64,000 nt of DNA from Acidimicrobiia bacterium (GTDB lineage: Bacteria; Actinomycetota; Acidimicrobiia; Acidimicrobiales; MedAcidi-G1). Shown in pieces: positions 34,161 to 43,392 of this stretch. Below the pieces are notes generated by a model that was given only the letters and a program-made list of their open reading frames with translations, searched no databases and had not been told where the DNA came from. The stretch is from the NCBI GenBank assembly GCA_012959995.1, contig DUCC01000029.1, positions 1-64,000 on the forward strand, read 5' to 3'. Both the position numbers and the translations under genes were made by a program. Numbering within the stretch: position 1 is the first letter of the stretch; each line of letters starts with the position of its first letter.

Positions 34161-37100
34161 CTCGGCGAGCCGAAACCGCCGCCACCCGGGGTTTCTATTT
34201 CTATACGATCGCCCGTTACCACGTTGGTTTGAGCACTGGCCCCAAACTCGGTGATCGTGCCATCGGCAGCAATCAACCGGGTGTGACCCACCGCCCCCGG
34301 CAACCCGCCATCCACCCCGTAAGGCGGCACCACCCGATGACCCGACAACACGTTGACCTCCATGGCTTCTTCAAAAAACACTCGACGCACCGTGCCGTCG
34401 CCGCCCCGGTGCTTTCCCGCCCCGCCAGACCCTCGCCGGATATGAAAAGTTTCAAGTCTCACCGGAAAACGCCACTCCAAAACTTCCGGGTCGGTTAACC
34501 GAGAGTTCGTCATATGGGTATGGACCGCATCGCAGCCATCGGCCCGAGCAGTGGCCCCTGAACCGCCACAAATGGTTTCATAGTTTTGGTAGTCGTCGTT
34601 GCCCCAAATAAAGTTATTCATCGTCCCCTGTGGCGCAGCCAACACCCCGACCGCCCCAAATAAAGTGTCCACCACCACCTGGCTGGTTTCAACATTGCCG
34701 GCAATCACGGCCGCCGGGTACGACGGGTTAATCATCGACTCATCAGGCAAAACCACCTGCAAAGGCTTCATGCACCCGGCGTTCAAAGGAATGTCATCGT
34801 TGACCAAACAGCGAAACACATAAAGCACCGCCGCATGGGCAATAGAAGAAGGAGCATTGAAGTTGCCGGGGTGCGTGTCGCTGGTACCAGTGAAATCAAT
34901 ACAGGCCGAACGGTCAGCGTGGTCCACGGTAATGGTCACCGAAACCTGATGGCCATCATCCATTCGGTAAGTAAACGACGAATCGGTCAAGGCATCAATA
35001 ACTCGCCGTACCGACTCTTCGGCGTTATCTTTGACATGGCCCATATAGGCGTGCACCACCTCGAGGCTGTAATGGTCGATGACCTGCCGCAACTCGGTGG
35101 TGCCTTTTTCGCAAGCCGCCACCTGGGCTTGTAAATCGGCAATGTTTTGCTCTGCGTTACGAGCCGGCCAACGGCCACCCGTTAACACGGCATGAATCTC
35201 GTCATAAAGAAAACGACCTTGCGAAACCAGCAACAAGTTGTCGATCAACACGCCCTCTTCGTCCACCGTGGTGGAATCCGCCGGGGCCGACCCGGGCACC
35301 CGGCCACCCACATCCGCATGGTGGCCCCGCGAAGCAACATAAAAAATCACTTCGGTTTCCGCATCGTTAAACACCGGCTTAATCACCGTAATATCAGGCA
35401 GATGGGTGCCGCCGTTGTACGGAGCGTTCATCACGTACACATCGCCCGGGTTCATGTGCGGGTTCTGGCGAATAATTGACTTAATGGATTCACTCATTGA
35501 ACCCAAATGCACCGGCATATGCGGGGCGTTGGCGATCAACTCGCCGCTGGGGTCAAAAATGGCGCACGAAAAATCCAGCCGTTCCTTAATGTTGACCGAA
35601 GCCGCCGTGTTCTCTAACACCACCCCCATTTGCTCGGCGATGTTCATAAATAAGTTGTTGAAGATCTCCAACTGCACGGGGTCAACGGTGGTGCCCACCG
35701 CTACCTGAGCGGGTAGCGCCTCTACTCTTTCAAGCACTAAGTCGCCGTTGGTTTGCGCAGTAGCGGCCCATCCCGGTTCGACCACGGTGGTGCCGGTTTC
35801 TTCTAACAACACGGCCGGGCCAGCCAAAGGCTGCCCTGGAGTCAACGAAGAACGATCAACAAACACCGTGTCACGGCTTTGGCTCGCCATGACTGTGGAG
35901 AACACTCCTTGCTGGCCGGCTCCGGGAGCAGCAGCCTCCGGCACCAAGTCCACAGCATCGGTGGCCCCCACGGTCTCCACCTGCATGGACTCTACGACGA
36001 GAGTTTTTTCGGGCGAAATAAAACCAAAACGGGCCCGATGCTGCTCTTCAAAAGCGGCCTGCACCTCGGCCACCGAACCAGCATCCACCGACAACGCAGT
36101 ATCCGAACCGGCGTAACGCAAACCCAGACGACGTACCGCAGAAATGCGATCCTCGGCAACCCCCTGGCTAGCCACCGTGGCCCGACCATCAGCTTCCATT
36201 TGTGCCCAACGGGCAGCCAAACCGGCTAAAAGATCATGATCCAAATTGGCTTCAACCGAGCCGTCAACCACCTGGCGTATATCGGCCAACCCAATACCTA
36301 AAGCCGAAAGCACCCCGGCATGAGGGTGCAGGTGAATACGAGAAATACCCAGACGATCAGCCACCAGTCCAGCGTGCTGCCCGCCCGCCCCACCAAAACA
36401 AACCAAGGTGTACGAAGTGATGTCATAGCCCCGCTGCACAGAGATTTTCTTAATGGCATTAGCCATGTTTTCTACGGCAATAGAAAGAAAACCCTCGGCA
36501 ATGGACTCAGGGGTTTGCCTCACCCCAGAAGCAGCAGAAATAGTGTCGGCCAAAGCATCAAATTGTTGACGCACCGTGGCGACATCTAAAGGCTGGTCGC
36601 CTTGCGGGCCAAAAACTTGTGGGAAAAACTCTGGGCGCAAACGACCCAACAATACGTTGGCATCGGTGATAGCCAACGGGCCGCCGTTGCCGTAACAAGC
36701 CGGGCCCGGGTCGGCACCCGCCGAATCGGGGCCCACCCGCAAGCGCGCCCCATCAAAATGCAGAATCGACCCGCCACCCGCGGCCACCGTATGAATGTGA
36801 ATCATGGGAGCCCGCACCCGCACCCCCGCCACCTGCGTTTCATGAGTGCGCTCAAGCTCACCGGCGTAATGCGACACGTCGGTGGAAGTACCGCCCATGT
36901 CGAAACCGATCAGTCGATCAAAACCCGCTGCTTCAGCGGTACGCACCATGCCCACCACACCACCCGCCGGCCCAGAAAGCAAAGCATCTTTGCCTTGAAA
37001 ATGGTGAGCATCGGTCAGGCCACCGTTGGACTGCATAAACATGAGCCGCGGCCCTTGCCCATCGGGACGCAGTTGGCTATCAACTTGGTTGACGTAACGA

Positions 37101-37756
37101 CGCAAAATGGGGGACAAGTAAGCATCGACCACCGTGGTGTCGCCTCGAGAAACCAGCTTCATCAACGGGCTCACCTCGTGGCTAACCGACACCTGACTAA
37201 AGCCCAATTGGCGAGCCAAAGCTCCAAGCGCCGCTTCGTGTTCGGTGTAGCGATAGCCATGCAACAAAGCAATAGCTATTGAGTCAAAGCCAGCATCTTG
37301 GGCGGCTTGCAGGGCAACACGTGCTGCAGCTAAATCAAGGGCCGTAAGAACCTCGCCCTGAGCCGTCACCCGCTCATCAACTTCAACAACTTCTTGGTAA
37401 AGCATTTCGGGTAAAACAATGTCTAAGGCAAACAACTCAGGCCGCGCTTGGTAACCGATACGCAGGGCATCAGCAAAGCCCTTGGTGGTAAACAAAACAG
37501 TGGGCTCACCTTGGCGTTCCAACAAGGCATTGGTGGCTACCGTGGTACCCATTTTTACGGCATCAATGGCTTCGGCGGGCAAGGGTTCGCCGTGGCCTAC
37601 ACCCAACAAATGGCGAATGCCAGCAATAGCCGCATCGTCATAATGACGAGGATTTTCCGACAACAACTTATGAGTCACCGTGGTGCCATCGGGGCGGCGC
37701 GCTACCACATCGGTAAAGGTCCCGCCTCGATCTATCCAAAATTGCCAACCGCTCAT
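34157..37756 (-). CDS. Fused HyuA/HyuB hydantoinase, 5-oxoprolinase type
   Basis: About 1199 residues from ATG at 37756. The N-terminal half is HyuA-like (GWQFWIDRGGTFTDVVARR near residue 3, FDMGGTSTDVSHY around residue 290) with an ASKHA-type ATPase fold. The C-terminal half from about residue 700 is HyuB-like (LEIFNNLFMNIAEQMGVVLE, DVYVMNAPYNGGTHLPDI, FHIRRGSGGAGKHRGGDGT). Full fusion at this length is the architecture of ATP-dependent 5-oxoprolinase. Related enzymes also open N-methylhydantoin, which would fit a creatinine pathway beside creatinase. Substrate is not settled by sequence. Confidence 0.85.
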   Translation of the reverse strand: MSGWQFWIDRGGTFTDVVARRPDGTTVTHKLLSENPRHYDDAAIAGIRHLLGVGHGEPLPAEAIDAVKMGTTVATNALLERQGEPTVLFTTKGFADALRIGYQARPELFALDIVLPEMLYQEVVEVDERVTAQGEVLTALDLAAARVALQAAQDAGFDSIAIALLHGYRYTEHEAALGALARQLGFSQVSVSHEVSPLMKLVSRGDTTVVDAYLSPILRRYVNQVDSQLRPDGQGPRLMFMQSNGGLTDAHHFQGKDALLSGPAGGVVGMVRTAEAAGFDRLIGFDMGGTSTDVSHYAGELERTHETQVAGVRVRAPMIHIHTVAAGGGSILHFDGARLRVGPDSAGADPGPACYGNGGPLAITDANVLLGRLRPEFFPQVFGPQGDQPLDVATVRQQFDALADTISAASGVRQTPESIAEGFLSIAVENMANAIKKISVQRGYDITSYTLVCFGGAGGQHAGLVADRLGISRIHLHPHAGVLSALGIGLADIRQVVDGSVEANLDHDLLAGLAARWAQMEADGRATVASQGVAEDRISAVRRLGLRYAGSDTALSVDAGSVAEVQAAFEEQHRARFGFISPEKTLVVESMQVETVGATDAVDLVPEAAAPGAGQQGVFSTVMASQSRDTVFVDRSSLTPGQPLAGPAVLLEETGTTVVEPGWAATAQTNGDLVLERVEALPAQVAVGTTVDPVQLEIFNNLFMNIAEQMGVVLENTAASVNIKERLDFSCAIFDPSGELIANAPHMPVHLGSMSESIKSIIRQNPHMNPGDVYVMNAPYNGGTHLPDITVIKPVFNDAETEVIFYVASRGHHADVGGRVPGSAPADSTTVDEEGVLIDNLLLVSQGRFLYDEIHAVLTGGRWPARNAEQNIADLQAQVAACEKGTTELRQVIDHYSLEVVHAYMGHVKDNAEESVRRVIDALTDSSFTYRMDDGHQVSVTITVDHADRSACIDFTGTSDTHPGNFNAPSSIAHAAVLYVFRCLVNDDIPLNAGCMKPLQVVLPDESMINPSYPAAVIAGNVETSQVVVDTLFGAVGVLAAPQGTMNNFIWGNDDYQNYETICGGSGATARADGCDAVHTHMTNSRLTDPEVLEWRFPVRLETFHIRRGSGGAGKHRGGDGTVRRVFFEEAMEVNVLSGHRVVPPYGVDGGLPGAVGHTRLIAADGTITEFGASAQTNVVTGDRIEIETPGGGGFGSPS

Positions 37757-37983
37757 CAATGCTCCCGAAACAAAACGCCTAAACCCTCAAGCCGGTCATC
37801 TATGCCGGCCAAGCGTAAACAATGCCACAACATGGCTTGGTTAGACGACACGCAAGGCCTGTCCTCGCACAGAGTTACCAATCCCGAGGGCACAAGTGCA
37901 ACAAAGGTAAAAAGCACGAAGGTCAGCGCGGGTTGGTTTGACCGGAATATTTGTCTTTGCTGGCGATATTGACGGGGATGCAC
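37756..37983 (-). CDS. Possible small or truncated ORF coupled to the hydantoinase
   Basis: A 75-codon frame whose TGA stop overlaps the hydantoinase ATG (TGATG). The last 30 residues (AMLWHCLRLAGIDDRLEGLG, then VLFREH) look protein-like; the start has a hydrophobic run (FVLFTFVALVPSGLVTL). No family is recognised and no ribosome site was seen. It may be the tail of a decayed gene or a real small protein. The gap between divergent genes here is otherwise empty. Confidence 0.25.
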   Translation of the reverse strand: MHPRQYRQQRQIFRSNQPALTFVLFTFVALVPSGLVTLCEDRPCVSSNQAMLWHCLRLAGIDDRLEGLGVLFREH

Positions 37984-38025
37984 TACGTTGCCATGATTGC
38001 CGGTAAAGGCCGAAGGGGTAGAGCG

Positions 38026-39207
38026 ATGCCAGATGTTGAACTAAATTTTAGCCGAGAAGAGTACGCCGCTCGGTTAACCAAGGTACGCCAGTCCATGGAA
38101 AACCACGGCCTTGATGTGGTGGTAACCACGGACCCTTCCAACATGTCTTGGCTAACCGGGTACGACGGCTGGTCTTTTTATACGCCCCAAGCCGTCATCG
38201 TTACCCTCGACGATGACCCCATCTGGTGGGGTCGAGGCATGGACGCCAAAGGGGCACTCCGCACTGTCTACATGGACGAACGTCACATCGTGGCTTACTC
38301 CGACGATCACGTGATGTCCACCGAACGCCACGCTTTCCAACACTTGGCGGCCTTATTGGTCGCCTCTCGTTTTAGTCAGGCCACCATTGGGGTGGAACTT
38401 GACAATTACTATTATTCGGCGGCTTCCCATGGCCATTTGTTGGCTGGTTTGCCCGAAGCCACCGTGGTTGACGCTACGGCGCTTATTAACTGGCAACGGG
38501 CCGTGAAGTCGGCGCAAGAACTGGTTTATATGCGTCGCGCTGCCACCATTGTCGAAAATATGCATAACCGAATTCTTGAACTGGTTGAGCCTGGATTACG
38601 AAAAAACGATTTGGTGGCTGAGGTGTACCACACAGCAATCTCTGGCACCGATGAATTTGGCGGCGACTACCCGGCCATGGTTCCGCTCATGCCCACTGGG
38701 GCTGACGCTTCGGCAGCGCACCTCACCTGGAACGACAAACCGTTCGAAAACGAGGCGGGGACCTTTTTTGAATTGGCCGGCTGCCACCGCCGCTACCACG
38801 TGCCGCTGTGTCGGTCGGTGTATTTGGGTACGCCGCCGCAAAAAATGGTCGAAGCTGAAAAAGCGCTGGTGTCAGGGCTAGAAGCCGGGCTAGCAGTCGC
38901 TCTACCCGGCAACCGGGCATGCGATATAGCGAATGCCCTACACGACGAGTTAGCCAAAGCCGGCATTGAGCGCGACGCCCGCTGCGGTTACCCCATTGGT
39001 TTGAGTTACCCACCCGACTGGGGAGAGCGCACCATTTCATTACGGGGTACCGACGAATCCATTTTGAAACCGGGCATGACTTTTCATTTCATGCCCGGTA
39101 TCTGGATGGACGACTGGGGGCTAGAAATAACCGAAAGTTTCGCCGTCTCTGCTGAAGGGGCCCCTGAAGTGTTTGCCGACCTGCCGCGCAAACTCTTTGT
39201 GAAATAG
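38026..39207 (+). CDS. doeA: Ectoine hydrolase DoeA, M24 family
   Basis: 393 residues from ATG at 38026, which has AAGGGG upstream and aligns with the family start; the frame to 37951 is longer without support. Diagnostic stretches are VVTTDPSNMSWLTGYDGWSF, WWGRGMDAKGALRTVYMD, GVELDNYYYSAASHGHLL, INWQRAVKSAQELVYMRRAA, FFELAGCHRRYHVPLCRSVY and YPIGLSYPPDWGERTISLRG. DoeA opens ectoine to N-acetyl-diaminobutyrate. The next gene, 2 bp away, encodes a deacetylase that could act on this product. Confidence 0.85.
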   Translation: MPDVELNFSREEYAARLTKVRQSMENHGLDVVVTTDPSNMSWLTGYDGWSFYTPQAVIVTLDDDPIWWGRGMDAKGALRTVYMDERHIVAYSDDHVMSTERHAFQHLAALLVASRFSQATIGVELDNYYYSAASHGHLLAGLPEATVVDATALINWQRAVKSAQELVYMRRAATIVENMHNRILELVEPGLRKNDLVAEVYHTAISGTDEFGGDYPAMVPLMPTGADASAAHLTWNDKPFENEAGTFFELAGCHRRYHVPLCRSVYLGTPPQKMVEAEKALVSGLEAGLAVALPGNRACDIANALHDELAKAGIERDARCGYPIGLSYPPDWGERTISLRGTDESILKPGMTFHFMPGIWMDDWGLEITESFAVSAEGAPEVFADLPRKLFVK

Positions 39208-39209
39208 CC

Positions 39210-40370
39210 ATGCTGGACGACACGCTAAAAATTCTTGATGACTTGATCGCTTTTGAGTCGGTGGCTTTGACCCCCAATTTGGATCTCATTGATTATGTGG
39301 TGAACTACCTTGAACCTTTGGGGGCGCGCCTTACCTTGACGCACAGCCCAGACCAAACCAAGGCAAACCTCTTCGCCACTTTGGGGCCAGAAGGCAACGG
39401 AGGGATAGTGCTCTCTGGGCACAGTGACGTGGTGCCGGTAGACCCCGCCGACTGGGCCACCCCACCGTTTACTACCGACTATCGCCAAGGCCGTGTTTAC
39501 GGGCGAGGTACGGCCGACATGAAAGGGTTTATTGCTTGCGTGTTGGCTATGGCGCCTCGCTATGCGGCATTGGACCTAAAACGACCGCTGCACATTGCTT
39601 TGACCTTCGACGAAGAAGACGGCTTTCATGGGGCACCCATCCTTTTAGAAGAATTGGTGCGCAACGGGCCCACCCCAGCGGCGGTCATCATTGGTGAGCC
39701 AACCGGCCTCCGAGTGGTTGGTGCTCATAAAGGGTGCTTTGAATACACCACCACCTTTACCGGAATAAATGGCCATAGTTCACTGCCCGACGAAGCAGTC
39801 AGCGCCGTGCATTATGCGGTGCGCTTTATTGCTCGACTTCTTGAACTTGGTGCAGCCTTGCCGGCCTTGGCACCAACCGACAGCCCTTATCATCCGCCCT
39901 CGAGCACGGTAAACGCGGGGGTTATTTCTGGGGGTATAGCCCGCTGCACGGTGGCCGGAGACTGCGTGGTGGAGTGGGAAATGCGCCCTATCCAAGATTC
40001 TGATGCCGACTTTGTGCGTACCGAACTGGCGGCCGCTACAGAAGTATTGGTGGCTGAGATGCGTCAGACGCACCCTGAGGCGGCCATAGAAACTGAAACA
40101 GTGTGCGAGGTGCGCGGGTTGGAGTTCGCCGAGGGTTCCCCCGCTTTGTTGCTTATGGGGGAGTTGTTGGGGGAAAACCCGGTTGAGGTGGTGTCTTACG
40201 GAACCGAAGCAGGGCTTTTTCAAGCAGCGGGGGTGCCGGCAGTGGTGTGGGGGCCAGGTGACATTGAGGTGGCCCATAAGCCTGACGAATCGGTGGCTTT
40301 GAGTGACCTCGAAGCGTGCCTTGAGGCCTTAGAAAAACTAGGACTAGATATCCTCACGAAAACGTTATAG
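39210..40370 (+). CDS. ArgE-like M20 deacetylase (acetylornithine deacetylase family)
   Basis: 386 residues. Metal-binding motifs are present: GIVLSGHSDVVPVD, YGRGTADMKGF, LTFDEEDGFHGA and VVSYGTEAGLFQAAGVPAVV with GDIEVAHKPDESVAL. Dimer-domain residues NGHSSLPDEAVSAV also fit. ArgE removes the acetyl group from acetylornithine; N-acetyl-diaminobutyrate, the DoeA product, is one carbon shorter. Because the gene follows doeA by 2 bp, I infer it replaces DoeB, the usual unrelated deacetylase. Alternative: a general acyl-amino-acid deacetylase. Confidence 0.85.
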   Translation: MLDDTLKILDDLIAFESVALTPNLDLIDYVVNYLEPLGARLTLTHSPDQTKANLFATLGPEGNGGIVLSGHSDVVPVDPADWATPPFTTDYRQGRVYGRGTADMKGFIACVLAMAPRYAALDLKRPLHIALTFDEEDGFHGAPILLEELVRNGPTPAAVIIGEPTGLRVVGAHKGCFEYTTTFTGINGHSSLPDEAVSAVHYAVRFIARLLELGAALPALAPTDSPYHPPSSTVNAGVISGGIARCTVAGDCVVEWEMRPIQDSDADFVRTELAAATEVLVAEMRQTHPEAAIETETVCEVRGLEFAEGSPALLLMGELLGENPVEVVSYGTEAGLFQAAGVPAVVWGPGDIEVAHKPDESVALSDLEACLEALEKLGLDILTKTL

Positions 40371-40422
40371 TCTCTCACTTACGGCGATTTGCCAACATAG
40401 TTGATCAACCTCGGAGAAACCC

Positions 40423-42189
40423 ATGACCAAAATGACCCCCAGCGAAGCCTTCGTCGAGACCATGGTGGCAAACGGCGTTGACACCACCTTTGGCATCATG
40501 GGTTCAGCTTTCATGGACGCCATGGACATTTTTGCCCCCGCTGGCATTCGCCTCGTCCCCGTAGTGCACGAACAAGGCGCCGCCCACATGGCAGACGGCT
40601 ACGCCCGAGTAAGCGGCCGCCACGGTGTAGTGGTCGGCCAAAACGGCCCCGGCATCTCCAACTGCGTTACGGCCATCGCCGCCGCCTTCTGGGCCCACAG
40701 CCCGGTAGTTATCGTCACCCCCGAAACCGGCACCATGGGCATCGGCCTGGGCGGCTTCCAAGAAGCCAACCAACTCCCCATGTTTCAAGAATTCACCAAA
40801 TACCAAGGCCACATCAACAACGAACACCGCATGGCCGAAATAACCGCCCGCTGCTTCGACCGGGCCATGTCAGAAATGGGCCCCACCCAACTCAACATTC
40901 CCCGCGACCGCTTCTACGGCGACATTGATGTAGAAATCGCCGAACCCATGCGCCTCGATCGTGGCCCCGGCGGCGAACGCACCCTCAACGAAGCCGCCGA
41001 CCTTTTGGCCCAAGCAGAATTCCCGGTACTTATTTCTGGCGGCGGGGTAGTGATGGGCGATGCCATGGACGACGCCATAGCGCTGGCCGAACGCCTCGGT
41101 TGCCCAGTTGTAAACAGTTACCTCCACAACGACTCCTTCCCCGCCAGCCACCCACAATGGTGTGGCCCTCTCGGCTACCAAGGCTCCAAAGCCGCCATGA
41201 AACTCATTGCCCAAGCCGACGTAGTACTGGCCCTCGGTACCCGCTTAGGCCCCTTCGGCACCCTGCCCCAACACGACATGGACTACTGGCCCGCCAACGC
41301 CAAAATCATCCAAGTGGACGCCGACCAAAAAATGCTGGGCCTGGTAAAGAAAATCTCCGTCGGTATCTGCGGCGACGCCGGTGCCTCGGCCCGAGCACTA
41401 ACCGATCGCTTAGCCGACCGCACGTTGGCCTGCGACGCCACCCGAGAAGAACGCGCTGCCCGCACCGCCCAAGAAAAAGAAACATGGGAAGCCGAACTCG
41501 ACGACTGGACCCATGAAACTGATGACTTCAGCATCGAAATGATTAAAGAAGCCATCGACGAACCAGACAACTGGCTGCACCCCCGCCAAGTATTGCGTGA
41601 ACTTGAAAAAGCCATGCCAGCCCGAGCCATGGTGTCCACCGACATTGGCAACATCAACTCGGTAGCCAACAGTTACCTGCGCTTCGAAGAACCACGCTCC
41701 TTCTTTGCCGCCATGAGTTGGGGCAACTGCGGCTACGCCCTACCCACCATCATCGGCGCCAAAGCAGCCGCCCCCGACCGCCCCGCCATTTCTTACGCCG
41801 GCGACGGAGCTTGGGCCATGAGCATGAGCGAACTAATGACCGCCGTACGCCACGACATTCCCGTGACCGCCGTGGTATTTCACAACCGCCAATGGGGCGC
41901 CGAAAAGAAAAATCAAGTGGACTTCTACGGTCGCCGTTTCGTAGCCGGAGAACTCGACGGCGGCGAAGACTACTCAGAAATCGCCCGAGCCATGGGTGCC
42001 CAAGGCGTACGGGTCAACGAACTTGAAGAAGTAGGCCCCGCACTCACCGCAGCCATAGAAGCACAAATGAACGACGGAGTCACCACGGTCATCGAAATCA
42101 TGTGCACCAAAGAACTCGGTGCGCCGTTTCGCAAAGACGCCCTGTCGACACCAGTACGCAACCTCGAACAATACATCGACTACGTGTAG
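40423..42189 (+). CDS. xsc: Sulfoacetaldehyde acetyltransferase Xsc
   Basis: 588 residues, the size of known Xsc. From memory the closest agreement is with Xsc and not acetolactate synthase: GIMGSAFMDAMDIFAPAGIR, HEQGAAHMADGYARVSG (catalytic Glu), GQNGPGISNCVTAIAAAFW, GLGGFQEANQLPMF, LHNDSFPASHPQWCGPLGYQ, VLALGTRLGPFGTLP and VDADQKMLGLVKKISVGICG. The enzyme uses ThDP and phosphate to split sulfoacetaldehyde into acetyl phosphate and sulfite. GGAGA lies upstream of the ATG. It leads an operon with an iron alcohol dehydrogenase and a glutamine synthetase homologue. Confidence 0.85.
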   Translation: MTKMTPSEAFVETMVANGVDTTFGIMGSAFMDAMDIFAPAGIRLVPVVHEQGAAHMADGYARVSGRHGVVVGQNGPGISNCVTAIAAAFWAHSPVVIVTPETGTMGIGLGGFQEANQLPMFQEFTKYQGHINNEHRMAEITARCFDRAMSEMGPTQLNIPRDRFYGDIDVEIAEPMRLDRGPGGERTLNEAADLLAQAEFPVLISGGGVVMGDAMDDAIALAERLGCPVVNSYLHNDSFPASHPQWCGPLGYQGSKAAMKLIAQADVVLALGTRLGPFGTLPQHDMDYWPANAKIIQVDADQKMLGLVKKISVGICGDAGASARALTDRLADRTLACDATREERAARTAQEKETWEAELDDWTHETDDFSIEMIKEAIDEPDNWLHPRQVLRELEKAMPARAMVSTDIGNINSVANSYLRFEEPRSFFAAMSWGNCGYALPTIIGAKAAAPDRPAISYAGDGAWAMSMSELMTAVRHDIPVTAVVFHNRQWGAEKKNQVDFYGRRFVAGELDGGEDYSEIARAMGAQGVRVNELEEVGPALTAAIEAQMNDGVTTVIEIMCTKELGAPFRKDALSTPVRNLEQYIDYV

Positions 42190-42216
42190 GCGAGTTATCT
42201 CCGGTACCGTTTGGGG

Positions 42217-43386
42217 ATGACTGAACTTAACGCAACCTGGGGTTTCCCCACCCAAATACGCATCGGTGCGGGCCGCATTAGCGAACTACCCCAAGCCTGT
42301 GTAGCGGCTGGCATGACCCGGCCACTCATCGTCACCGACCCCGGGATTGCCCAACTACCCCTCTTAGGCGTGGTCCAAGCAGCACTGGCCGCCGACGGGA
42401 TAACCGCCGGGGTGTTCACCGATGTCCGGGCCAACCCCGTGGGGGCCAACGTGGACGCCGGCGTAGCGGCCTACAAAAGTGGCGACCACAACGGAGTAGT
42501 GGCCTTGGGCGGTGGTTCAGCCCTAGACGTTGGCAAATTAGTGGCCCTCATGGCGGGCCAAACCCGCCCCCTCTGGGACTTCGAAGACATCGACGACTGG
42601 TGGACTCGAGCCGACGCGGAACTCATCGCACCAGTAGTAGCGGTACCCACCACCGCGGGCACCGGGTCCGAAGTAGGACGCGCCGGGGTAGTCATCAACG
42701 AAACTCAAGGCCGCAAAGTCATTGTCTTCCACCCGGCATTGCTACCCAAAGCAGTCATCTGCGACCCCGAACTAACGGTCGGACTACCCCGCATGCTCAC
42801 CGTCGGCACCGGCCTCGACGCACTCTCGCATTCCCTCGAAGCGATAAGCGCCCCCACCTTTCACCCCATGGCTCACGGCATCGGCCTCGAAGGCAGCCGC
42901 CTGGTGCTCGAACACCTGCCCCGCGTCGCCGCCAACCCCGAAGACCTCGACAGCCGCACCGCCATGCTGGCCGCCGCCGCCATGGGAGCCGTGGCCTTCC
43001 AAAAAGGTTTAGGAGCCATGCACGCCTTAGCGCACCCCATCGGCGCCACCTTTGACACCCACCACGGCATGACCAACGCCGTAGTGATGCCCTACGTATT
43101 AGAAGTCAACCGACCCGCCATAGAAGAAAAAATAGCGTCCCTAGCCGCCTACGCAGGCATCACCGGCGGCTTCGACGGGTTCATGGAACACCTCTTGGCT
43201 CTGCGGTCCGCCCTCGACGTGCCCCACACTTTGGTGGACCTCGGCGTAGACGCCAACGCCGTAGACGCCATTTCTGCCGCGGCCGCCGTAGACCCCTCAG
43301 CGGGCACCAACCCGCTGCCTTGCACCCCCGAATTTGCCGCCCAAGTGTTCACCGCAGCCTGTAACGGCACATTAGCCGTAGGATAA
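42217..43386 (+). CDS. Iron-containing alcohol dehydrogenase
   Basis: 389 residues from ATG at 42217. NAD motif VVALGGGSALDVGKLVALMAG, TTAGTGSEVGRAGVV, the metal-binding DALSHSLEAISAPTFHPMAHGI and GAMHALAHPIGATFDTHHGMTNAVVMP are all present. Its position between xsc and a GS-like gene suggests it forms or removes sulfoacetaldehyde, for example isethionate oxidation; an iron alcohol dehydrogenase (SarD) is known to act on sulfoacetaldehyde in Bilophila. That substrate is inference. Confidence 0.85.
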   Translation: MTELNATWGFPTQIRIGAGRISELPQACVAAGMTRPLIVTDPGIAQLPLLGVVQAALAADGITAGVFTDVRANPVGANVDAGVAAYKSGDHNGVVALGGGSALDVGKLVALMAGQTRPLWDFEDIDDWWTRADAELIAPVVAVPTTAGTGSEVGRAGVVINETQGRKVIVFHPALLPKAVICDPELTVGLPRMLTVGTGLDALSHSLEAISAPTFHPMAHGIGLEGSRLVLEHLPRVAANPEDLDSRTAMLAAAAMGAVAFQKGLGAMHALAHPIGATFDTHHGMTNAVVMPYVLEVNRPAIEEKIASLAAYAGITGGFDGFMEHLLALRSALDVPHTLVDLGVDANAVDAISAAAAVDPSAGTNPLPCTPEFAAQVFTAACNGTLAVG

Positions 43387-43392
43387 AACGCC

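Noticed and set aside
33743-34498. 251-codon Arg-rich forward frame across the creatinase/hydantoinase junction
   Set aside because: Arg/His-rich shadow frame typical of G+C-rich coding DNA; both real genes have strong matches.
40423-42189. Acetolactate synthase for the Xsc gene
   Set aside because: Several stretches match Xsc specifically (HNDSFPASHPQW, GPLGYQGSKAAM, KKISVGICGDA), and no small subunit follows.
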